Assembly: GCA_900617975.1 (NCBI GenBank)
Contig: UZAE01001136.1
Span: 1 to 15,043, forward strand
Length of the DNA stretch: 15,043 nt
Direction of reading: 5' to 3'
Source: Rodentolepis nana
Lineage: Eukaryota > Platyhelminthes > Cestoda > Cyclophyllidea > Hymenolepididae
Positions 1-7,263 of the stretch are shown here, in pieces. The notes beneath the pieces were generated by a model. That model worked only from the letters and a program-made list of their open reading frames with translations, made no database searches and was not told where the DNA came from. The position numbers and the translations under genes are program-made. Each line of letters begins with the position of its first letter. The first letter of the stretch is position 1.

Positions 1-164
1 TGGGGTAAGGTAAGATGAGTACTGTGGAAGAGGTTGAATATGACATACAGTGGGGTCATTATAGTTCGAAGTCAGAAGTCAACTACCGGTTGATGGACTT
101 TTTTGCTGTATGAGTATACGTTGCCCAGTGTGCACTACGTGGAGGTAAGTCTATCGCACTCCCC
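1..164 (-). repeat. SINE-like repeat, copy 1 (5' part, cut by window edge)
   Basis: This is the reverse-orientation copy of the family described at copy 2. It holds the first ~164 bases of the element; the rest lies off the left edge. The diagnostic 5' block is recognisable on the minus strand (GTGCGATAGACTTACCTCC, then the GGGCAACGTATACTCATAC stretch). It sits directly upstream of the VPS39-like terminal exon and so probably within that gene's last intron, antisense to the gene. In that orientation it offers AG|GTAAGT at 142-150 to the + strand transcript. Confidence 0.85.
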
Positions 165-231
165 TTTGGAACTCACTCAAGAATAACAGAAAAATGCAAC
201 GCTATTTGCGCTTCTTTTTTCTACTTTTTAG

Positions 232-513
232 TCGGCCTTCAAACGGCAAGCCGGCATGCGAACTCGTTTAATCTTTTTCAATAACGCCGTACAACGGGAA
301 AGTTTACGCTCTCACAACGACCGAGTCACAACCACCGCGGGTCAGATGTTCAAAGTCACCAATGCAACCCGGTGCCAGCAGTGTCGACGACGAATTGGCA
401 CTTCGGCATTCTTTCGATATCCCGATTCAGGTGATTTGGTTCACTATGGGTGCTGCCCTGACCTTTCAGCCGTGATTTCTAATTCATCTATTAGCTCCCA
501 ACCTCGATTATAA
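232..513 (+). CDS. Terminal exon of a VPS39/VAM6-like HOPS/CORVET-type subunit
   Basis: A polypyrimidine tract ending in TTTTTAG at 225-231 precedes a frame open from 232 to the TAA at 511-513, 93 residues. The tail contains CQQC, then RRIGTSAFFRYP, then VHYGCC. In exon numbering the metal-ligand candidates are C48, C51, H71 and C74 or C75. This CxxC...HxxC ending after a K/R-IG-x-SAF-x-RYP motif matches what I know of the C-terminal zinc-finger-like domain of VPS39/Vam6/TLP proteins, which act in tethering at late endosomes and lysosomes. The segment before it (FFNNAVQRESLRSHNDRV) resembles the helical run into that domain. The rest of the protein must lie to the left, because the full-length family has a CNH domain and clathrin repeats not present here. 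The alternative is the related TGFBRAP1/VPS3 branch. No AATAAA occurs within 300 bases downstream. Confidence 0.7.
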   Translation, partial: SAFKRQAGMRTRLIFFNNAVQRESLRSHNDRVTTTAGQMFKVTNATRCQQCRRRIGTSAFFRYPDSGDLVHYGCCPDLSAVISNSSISSQPRL

Positions 514-1417
514 ACGTCTTTCAGAAAAATTAGTCAAACAATCATTTTTTGTTTTCACAAGTGTATTAATTTATTCTTTTTTTGTACTATGGCACTTTTT
601 TCTCTCCTTTCTCCTCTCACCTTAAATAGAAACCGGAAATCGGAAGCCTGGAATAGTGGAGGTTTTTTGTCGGTAGTCAGGTAGAGATAAAGATTAGACA
701 AACTCGAACGGAAACAACAGCATCCTGCGCGCATACCCTGGAGCAGATAATGGTGGAAAGGTGCTTAAAGTGGCGCTTCTTTTTTTAGTTTGCGACGCTC
801 TATCGACTGGAAATTATTTCTCATTGTATATTGGACCCGGTCTTTTTTCTCTTCTATTTTGTGAATACCGACACACTCTGCGAAACAAATCTCTTGAAAC
901 CACAATCCTGGTATTTTGTGTGTATCCAATAGACGTATTCAATTGGAGTAACATAATTGTAGTGTCGCTACACTGGTTCTTATATTTAAGCGGCTCGTGG
1001 AAATGGGCTTAGCCCTCACAATTTTTATTATTAGAGTAGACGCAGGATATCTCGGTTCAAAGTAGAAAGAGCTAATCGTATCTCACAACATACTATTGTT
1101 TCCTTTTGATATAGTGGTGCTGTATTACTATGATAACTAGATCTATATTGTGAGCGAATCTAAAAGTAGGTCTGCCATAGGTAACTTGCTAGAGCTGTGT
1201 CTAAAGTAGAGCTAGTGAATTGGTGACTCACTAAGACTGATATATAGAAGATAGGTCAGATGAGTATGGGTTTCTATTGCTAAACTATAGAAGATTAGTT
1301 ACTATATCGAATAACGGTGGGAGAAAATGATTCGCCACTCCTGTTATTGACCTCTTGTGGGTATCCGAAATGTGACTTTTAGATCAAGTGGCTCAAATCC
1401 TCTTGTTGTGAAACTTC
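514..1417. other. Non-coding stretch, no gene supported
   Basis: This stretch runs from the VPS39-like stop to the left target-site duplication of SINE copy 2. It contains T-rich 3' flanking sequence (540-620) and unique AT-rich DNA. An 83-codon open frame at 761-1012 is hydrophobic, has no recognisable motif and has no splice context, so I do not call it. Confidence 0.5.
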
Positions 1418-1432
1418 AATTTTGGTGGTCGC
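1418..1432 (+). repeat. Target-site duplication, left (SINE copy 2)
   Basis: The 15-base word AATTTTGGTGGTCGC occurs here and again exactly at 1752-1766, immediately flanking SINE copy 2. This length of duplication is typical of LINE-machinery (target-primed) retrotransposition. Confidence 0.9.
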
Positions 1433-1751
1433 GGGTAGTGTGATAGACTTACCTCCATGTGGTGCACCCTGGGCAACGTATACTCATACGGCAAAAAGTC
1501 TACTAACCGGGAGTTGACTTTTGACTTCAAACTACCATTACCCCCACTGTATGTCATATTCGACTACTTCCACATTCTCACCTCACCTTTTCAACCTTTG
1601 TGTCTGTCTGCCTCTTTTACATCTGTGAATCGCTCTTCTGCTCCTCACCCCTCGACTTTCTGCTACTGTGATGAACCTTCCCTCTGTGAAGCCCGAAGTC
1701 AGTTAAATGGCTAATGATAACTATCAAAATATCTGCCATTTGATAAAAATA
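1433..1751 (+). repeat. SINE-like retroelement, copy 2 (full length)
   Basis: This full-length copy is bounded by a perfect 15-bp target-site duplication. The element has three parts. The 5' block contains GTGTGATAGACTTACCTCC, then GGTGCACCCTGGGCAACG. A pyrimidine-rich centre follows. The 3' block runs from CTCTGTGAAGCC through GGCTAATGATAACTATCA to CTGCCATTTGATA, and the tail is A/T-rich (ATAAAAATAA). No protein frame is conserved between copies. The tail plus long duplication indicates a non-autonomous element mobilised by a LINE. The sense strand is +. No convincing tRNA, 5S or 7SL head could be identified. Confidence 0.9.
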
Positions 1752-1766
1752 AATTTTGGTGGTCGC
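1752..1766 (+). repeat. Target-site duplication, right (SINE copy 2)
   Basis: Exact repeat of 1418-1432, directly after the A/T-rich tail of SINE copy 2. Confidence 0.9.
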
Positions 1767-1840
1767 ATCCAGAAGGGACTTTTACAGTTAGTAAGATTTC
1801 TTAGCAATGAGAACGTCCCATTTTTAAATTATTTCAGATC

Positions 1841-1846
1841 TTTATT
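1841..1846 (-). promoter_or_regulatory. Candidate polyadenylation signal for TAL gene A
   Basis: The minus strand reads AATAAA here, about 290 bases downstream of the stop codon of TAL gene A. No canonical hexamer occurs nearer. A cleavage site just beyond it would end the mRNA shortly before SINE copy 2. Variant signals closer to the stop remain possible. Confidence 0.35.
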
Positions 1847-2133
1847 AAAACAACTAGACTGAACTACGACTTAAAGAAGATGGGTATACTATTAGTGGAT
1901 AGCTTAAGTAGTAATTTTTTATTGGCTGAATTTGGAAAACTAAGTTACTTAAAGTTGCTATCTCCGTTTTTTTACAATTTTTTTGAATTTTTAGCCCGAA
2001 ATATGTTAGATAGCAGGCTTTCCAAGAATCAAGCGAAAAGGCAGTCTTTTATGAGTTGTTAAAGTCAAGATATTCACCAATGAACACATTTAAAAAAGCT
2101 TTTTTTCTTCAGCTCCATGCAGTTGATCTTCCC

Positions 2134-2788
2134 CTATTCAGATATCGGTGTTCGAAAGAGAATATATATATGATTGTCCTTTCTCAAGTACACAAATGTA
2201 TTCACCTCATGTTCCACGTTGCATCCAAGGTTCGTGTACGCCACAATGGCCTGCCAATGTCTGCCATGCTTCTCTTCCACTCCATCCTTCAACAATTTTG
2301 CCATCTCTCTTTCCTCTTGGACTTTTCTTTCATTATTTTTCACAATCCTCATTATATCACTAAGGAGTTCCTCATTCACTTTTTCTTCATGCAGTATCTC
2401 AAAGCTCTTCCGGAGGTTTTCAAGGCTCTCATTTCTTTTTAAAACATCTTTCTCATCGTGCTGAGTAACGGGGGCGGATTCTTCCAAATGAGTTGGCATT
2501 TCTTCAATGGTGATATCTGCCGAAATAGTTCTATCCAATCCAGATTTACTAGCCGAATAAGTTGGAACTTCGTCGTCACTTGTTATATCAATAGTTGATG
2601 AGAGTGAAGAGTTCATCCTGTTTGACATCATATCCACTCCATCGCCATCCAGACTTCTTGTACTTGTGCTTCGACTATCATTTTGGCTTTTTGTAACTTG
2701 AGCATCTGAGGACTTCTCGTGTCCTGCCTGGGAGACGGCTACACTCTCTCCTGCGGCCGCTTTTTCTCGATTAGCTTTCACACGCTCA
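2134..2788 (-). CDS. TAL gene A exon 3 (linker + dynein light chain domain)
   Basis: The acceptor is ...TTCATTAAAG|T after the pyrimidine-rich run TACTTTCTGTTTC. The next AG, four bases on, would cause an immediate stop, which supports this choice. Residues 73-199 are low-complexity and polar, with Ser, Thr, Asp and Glu predominating (for example SSLSSTIDITSDDE). Residues 200-289 align position for position with the C-terminus of gene B and end in FRTPISE. Confidence 0.88.
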
Positions 2789-4151
2789 CTTTAATGAAAC
2801 AGAAAGTACATTCTGAGTGATACTCGAGATGCATGTGACTCACTTAAAGTATCGACTCATTTGAATCGCACTTCTGTTATCGATCGTACTAATAGGGGTG
2901 TGTGCGTGTGTGTGATGTACTATACTAATGAATTTATTTAACTTTGCTTGGGAGTGAAAAAGAGACTTACGCGTAGGGTTTTCGCATAGTCATTCCAAGG
3001 GTGGTGCAGACTTCTTCCGCTTCTATTACGCCTTTGTTGTCTAGATCGAACCATTTGAACCATTCCTAAAAGCGAACAAAATATTAACAATCGAAGTACA
3101 GATGTTATGCTTCATTGCACTAATAAGAATAATTTTATTTATATTTAGTAAAATTGTCTCACAGGCATGTTTGTTTTTGTTTAGGGCAACTAGATTAACC
3201 CACAGTTATCAGTAATACTTCAAGATTCTTTTGTCAAAACTTAAATCAGGACTATTTAATTCATTTTTGCTACTCGGATTGGCAATAATTTTCGGACTCT
3301 TTGAAGATTCATTTTTAAGATCCATCTTTGACAAAGAGATATCTCTGTTGAGTCATCCACATTCGAATCTCCTCTTATTGATGAGCAAAAATTAATCAAT
3401 GCTGTTGGTTATACCGTCCACAAGAAGTGTACCAATGAGTATTAATTTCGTGTTTATTGACAGAGAAGAAGTTGGTTGGTAAAGCAATTAGTAGAAAATG
3501 CTCTGAGCATTCTATTAAATAAACCAATCGAAATTTAGTCTCGGAAGAGTGACCCCCTTGTGTTGGCACTAAGTCATCTATCATCATTAACAAGACGAGG
3601 GAACAACGCTCCCGAGAGCTTGACAGTCTTTTTGGAATTAAGGCTATTATCAACTCTGATAGGCCTTGATCCCTCAATAAAGAGAACTTTGGAACAACCT
3701 GCTTTCCTGTGCAATCCCCTTGTTTGGTTTTAATAACATGCCTTAGGTTAACCGCACTCTGTCTGAGCTTCCTATAATGAGTCAACTGTAGTTTAGTAAT
3801 GTCTAGGGGCCAGAACATCGTCCTATAAAGCTATTGTGCCACTGTATAAATCAGAATCAACATGGCATAGTGGTATAATGATATGATATATATGTATGAA
3901 TTTGATTAATAATTTGATCGGAATTACGATACTTCCCATAATATCATTAAAACCCAAAATGAAATATGCATTTCATCTCAACTACCTGTGTGGAAGGAGC
4001 CTAGATAAGACCGACTGAAGGATTTACTTACATCTACAAAGTCGGGATTTTGTCCAAGTGATTGGAAGTAATTCCTCAATTCATCTCTTGTTAGGTAGCC
4101 CTTTGAATCCACATCAGCCTTCTCAATATGGTCCATCACCTCGAATTCCAT
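2134..4151 (-). CDS. Tegument-allergen-like (TAL) gene A: EF-hand pair + long linker + dynein light chain domain
   Basis: Three exons are joined on the minus strand: 4151-4032, 3065-2971 and 2788-2134 (TAG at 2136-2134), 289 codons. The introns are 966 and 182 nt, in phases 0 and 2, with GTAAGT donors. The start is fixed by an in-frame TGA two codons upstream of the ATG at 4151. Residues 13-24 and 47-58 are EF-hand loops, both with D1, D3, G6, a hydrophobic residue at 8 and E12. Residues 200-289 form a dynein light chain (LC8-like) domain with KHGRHWQAIV and HIYILFRTP. This order defines flatworm TAL proteins, surface-layer proteins that in schistosomes include IgE-binding antigens. Between the two lies a 127-residue Ser/Thr/Asp/Glu-rich linker, much longer than in typical ~190-residue members. 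Calcium binding and dimerisation are inferred from the family. Confidence 0.9.
2971..3065 (-). CDS. TAL gene A exon 2 (EF-hand 2)
   Basis: The exon has 95 nt after a CTTTTAG acceptor and encodes EWFKWFDLDNKGVIEAEE... It ends in phase 2 at TAC GC|GTAAGT. EF-hand loop 2 (D47-L-D49-N-K51-G52-V-I54-E-A-E-E58) keeps all the key positions except Lys at position 5. The exon is the same length as exon 2 of gene B. Confidence 0.9.
3396..3818 (-). other. Unrecognised 140-codon open frame inside intron 1 of TAL gene A
   Basis: An open frame on the same strand as the host gene lies wholly inside its 966-nt intron 1. It has mixed polar and hydrophobic composition (for example KTKQGDCTGKQVVPKFSLL), with no domain I recognise. 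It is too short for an intact transposon protein. It could be a chance frame or a fragment of an old retroelement. Exons 1 and 2 of the TAL gene join cleanly without it. Confidence 0.15.
4032..4151 (-). CDS. TAL gene A exon 1 (EF-hand 1)
   Basis: The exon has 40 codons, MEFEVMDHIEKAD... to ...NPDFVD, and ends in phase 0 at GAT|GTAAGT. EF-hand loop 1 is D13-V-D15-S-K17-G18-Y-L20-T-R-D-E24. Position 5 of the loop is Lys, where Asp, Ser or Asn is usual, which may weaken calcium affinity. Confidence 0.9.
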
Positions 4152-4207
4152 CTTTCAATCCCTTCTGCACTTCCTCACCTTCTAACTTTTGTTCTCTCAG
4201 CGGTCGA

Positions 4208-4237
4208 AATTATATGGGATTCCTTTGACCAATAGGA
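4208..4237 (-). promoter_or_regulatory. Candidate core promoter of TAL gene A (ATTGG + TATA-like)
   Basis: Read on the minus strand, CCTATTGGTC (inverted CCAAT) is followed by CATATAATTTC, centred about 60 bases before the ATG at 4151. Transcription starting roughly 30 bases further on would give a short leader. The same pair of motifs precedes gene B. Confidence 0.35.
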
Positions 4238-4356
4238 AAAAAACTTATAGATGTGATGCACAATTTCGAATGAGTACTTTTAATAAGGTAGTATACTTTA
4301 AAAAGTCGTTTTTAAAACGGTGGCTAGGCTCCACGTCCACATTGGCAACGTGATGC

Positions 4357-4465
4357 CTATAAGTTCTTAGTTTGAGTTGGAAAGCTTATATCCATTATTT
4401 GGGGAAGCGGTTTGGCAACAGCTTTGACCTTCCTTGCTTCCTCGCCAGTAAACTGCACACAACTA
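4357..4465 (-). other. Candidate terminal coding exon of an unidentified minus-strand gene
   Basis: On the minus strand a pyrimidine-rich tract (TTTTGCTTTCTTTTAG, or the following TTGTGTGCAG) leads into an open frame with basic and acidic residues (FTGEEARKVKAVAKPLPQIM...) that ends at a TAG about 200 bases before TAL gene A. The composition looks coding, but I do not recognise the protein and can see no partner exon upstream. It may equally be a chance frame. Confidence 0.2.
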
Positions 4466-4843
4466 AAAGAAAGCAAAAGAAAAATCGATAACAAATGATA
4501 ACAAATGTTAAAAGAACAGATTATTTGCCAAGTCTGCAAGCAGAAATAAAAGGCTCTATCAGCTCAAAGGTCATATACCAATCGGTAAAGGCACCCTAAG
4601 TTTATGAAATGGAGACCATTTAAATTGAGAAATCCGAATGACAAATCATTCTGCTACTAAGCATGAGAAAGAGATTGACGTTAGCAGAAAACCCTAGAGG
4701 ATTCTAACAAATATATAGAAAGTGGTTTTGCATGAGATGCGAGCTAGAATGTTGAACAAAATAGTTGCACTGCCAATTGTACAGAATCCAGTTAAAGGGA
4801 ATATTATGAAGATCTTAATCGAATTTAGACACTTAGACGGTCG

Positions 4844-5149
4844 AAATTTATATCAAATGGCAGGCTATATGATAGTTATAATTAACCCTTTAGTTGACTT
4901 CGGTATTCACAAAGGGGGTGGAACATCAAAGTCAGAAAAAGTCGAGAAATAGGGGGGGGGGGGGGAGACAGAAGAGAGATGTAGAACTGGAGACGAAGGC
5001 AAGGTGAGTACTGTGGAAGTGGTCGAATGTGGCAAACAGAGGCGTCATGGTAGTTTGAAGTGAGAAGTCAACTGGGGTTTATAGACTTTTTGGCGTATGA
5101 GTATACGTTGCCCAGGGAGCACGAAGTGGAGGTAAGTATATCTCACACC
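4844..5149 (-). repeat. SINE-like retroelement, copy 6 (reverse orientation)
   Basis: This is a minus-strand copy of the same family. It shows the 3' block (ATATCAAATGGCAGGC), a homopolymer of 14 G at 4952-4965 where the other copies have a C-rich run, and the 5' block (GTATACGTTGCCCAGG...GAGGTAAGT). Part of the centre is shortened relative to copies 4 and 5. No target-site duplication is evident, so this copy is probably older. A 76-codon open frame across its 3' half is incidental. Confidence 0.85.
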
Positions 5150-5403
5150 ACTCGAGAGTAGAAATAATGATGAGAAAAAATCGACTCTTGAAGGTCAAAA
5201 CCTCTTCATTCAAAATGACAGATTCTCGAAGTTGTTGGCAAATAGAAATGCCATGCTATTTGTCACTACTCCTTTCATTTTGAAGGCGCCTTTTGGTAAG
5301 TTTTTGGAATTTCACCCAAAGGCAGCCAATTTAATTGACACCAGGAACCACTGGATGGTTGTGAAGAGTCTATTTTTGAAAATCAAATAATTATATGGGT
5401 AAA
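5150..5403. other. Spacer between two SINE copies
   Basis: About 250 bases of unique sequence separate the reverse-orientation copy 6 from the forward copy 5404-5727, so the two form a head-to-head (5'-to-5') inverted pair. I see no gene in it. Confidence 0.4.
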
Positions 5404-5727
5404 GGGTGTGCGATAGACTTACCTCTACGTGGTGCACCCTGGGCAACGTATACTCATGGGGCAAAAAAGTCTATAAACCGGCAGTTGACTTCTGAGTTCA
5501 AGCTATCATGACCCCACTGCATGTCATATTCGACCATTCTCCAGTACTCACCTCACCTTTCATCTACCTTTGTGTCTGTCTCTTACATCTTTAAAACACT
5601 CTTCTATTCACCCTTCCATCCTCTCGACTTTTTTCGATTTGATATTCCTCTCCCTCTGTGAAGCCTAAAGTCAACTTTTGGGCTAATGATAACTATCATA
5701 AAGCCTGCCATTTGATATAAATAATAA
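5404..5727 (+). repeat. SINE-like retroelement, copy 3 (full length)
   Basis: A full-length forward copy from GGGTGTGCGATAGACTTACC to the ATATAAATAATAA tail. It carries GAGTTCAAGCTATC at about +85, the closest resemblance in the family to a pol III B box (GWTCRANNC). The other copies have CTTCAAACTA there. I found no clean target-site duplication. Confidence 0.88.
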
Positions 5728-6293
5728 GTTAAATGCCTTTAAGATATTCCAAACATAAAAGCGTGTTTACGGCACTTCAGTTCTCACTTGAATTGATGCC
5801 AGATGAACTCAAATAATATTCTGCTTCAGATAATTTTTCTCAACTCTTGTTTTTTGTCAATATTTTTTCTCCTATGATTTCACAGTCATTGCACTTTGAG
5901 AAATGAGAATTTATTGGTTGAGAGTTCTCAAGATTTTCAATTTACCCCTCTTTTTTCTCAACCAAAAACAATTTCCGCTTCGATTCTTGCAGATTCAAAT
6001 GGCACTTATTTTATAAAACGCATAATTCTTCCATTTTTGACTTATCTCACTCCATCTAAGAGAGGTAGGGAGGAATTGTTGGGTTAATACGAACGAAGAT
6101 CACGTTTGAGAGCTTAAGAAAATCAACACAGAGAAGACCCAGGTACCATATATGCTAGAATTTCCAAAAAAATAGGTTAACTAAGAGGAATCAACGTTAA
6201 ATTTCTTCTTACTTAGAAGTCTCAATTTTTACAAGGGGTTTTGTGCTAAACCTTAATTTTGGCCCAAGTTATCGAATAAGCATTTTAACACGA

Positions 6294-6315
6294 ATTATCA
6301 CTGGTAAGTGATAAT
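6294..6315. repeat. Perfect 9-bp inverted repeat (hairpin)
   Basis: ATTATCACT and AGTGATAAT are exact inverse complements separated by the four bases GGTA. The stem stops abruptly on both sides. No neighbouring gene suggests a role. Confidence 0.6.
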
Positions 6316-6861
6316 CAATATGGATTGCTTCACAATTATTATAATTACCCAAGGTAAAAAATGAAATATTTTGGATTTTTAAGCAATTACCTGCACCCAA
6401 ACAATCGAAATGAGGTGGGTGGGGGGGAGGGCTTAATGGGGGTCTAATGGGAAAATAGTGGGAAAGTCTATATCCTTTTGGAAACTAGTAAACTGCAGAT
6501 ATAAAGGTTGCTCTGTAAACACTCGACATTCTCACCAGAAAGAAAAAGAAAAGGATCGGTTAAGCCAAGCATTTGATCGATTTAAAGGAAATTCTGTGGA
6601 TACCTAAATTATACCGTTGCCACCTATTACAGGCTAAATTGGGCCTCGTGATCTGGAGAAATAACCGCTTTACTTCTGTTCATTAGCCGGGCTTGGTAGT
6701 ACTCGAATTGTGGTCTGCGTCTTTATTAATCGCTCTCAATAGGCATATAAGAGTCCATCGGTCTGGGTTATGGGGAGTTAGGGTCCAAACATAGGAACCG
6801 TGTGATCATAAAAATAGACTCTTGCCACTTTCCCATGAGGTGTTGCCTGTTAGTGATGATC

Positions 6862-7263
6862 CTAGTTCGTTATGTAGGGCCTAACAACTACAGTAGTCAG
6901 CAATTCCAGGTAAAAATATGAACTACACCATTCTAGGGGAAGTGGCCGCAACTCGACAGTTTGTAGTATAGCAATTTTTTTCAATTTAATCATAAAGTTA
7001 TTAAACTTTTCAGATATTGATATCCATATCTTTTTATGTGCAAAATTGACCTCTGCGATGCTTTTAGGAGTTTCCATACATGGTAAAGGTTGAAACATGC
7101 AAGTAACTCTATCGACAAAGCCCCAATTTGATGCCAAGGTTCTGAAATACTCATTTTCTACTGCACGAGTGAAACCAATCAGGTGGGCTGCTATCTTACT
7201 TTTTGTACCTACATCAGCCTTTCCATCGCCATCGTAATACTCCAGTTCATTTCTGATTGTTTT
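6862..7263 (-). other. Unrecognised 133-codon open frame
   Basis: The frame is open on the minus strand from just after a TAA at 7266-7264 to the TAG at 6864-6862. It includes YYDGDGKADVG near the start, which looks EF-hand-like but lacks the glycine/glutamate pattern of a full loop. It has no ATG near its beginning. I cannot assign a family. It could be an exon, a decayed transposon piece or chance. Confidence 0.18.

Noticed and set aside
60..164. Copy 1 as a spliced-leader RNA gene (exon followed by GTAAGT)
   Set aside because: The sequence recurs as a retroposed repeat with target duplications, and no Sm-binding site or match to a flatworm leader that I know is visible.
761..1012. 83-codon hydrophobic open frame
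   Set aside because: No homology, no splice signals and no start context; AT-rich DNA gives such frames by chance.
1457..1714. Open frames inside the SINE copies (also 4722-4952, 10587-10850, 13409-13633)
   Set aside because: The reading frame is not preserved between copies and there is no protein motif, so they are by-products of the repeat.
1433..1751. The repeat as a miniature LTR element (TRIM) such as those known in tapeworms
   Set aside because: There are no terminal direct repeats within the element, and the target-site duplications are 12-17 bp rather than 4-6 bp.
2056..2464. Three overlapping plus-strand open frames of 71-128 codons
   Set aside because: They are shadows of exon 3 of TAL gene A, which has clear domain homology on the opposite strand.
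2895..2916. Short TG-rich microsatellite in TAL gene A intron 2
   Set aside because: It is too short and imperfect to be noteworthy.
5886..6087. Possible single exon after TTTCACAG
   Set aside because: The acceptor is plausible but the peptide is unrecognised and no partner exons were found on the + strand nearby.
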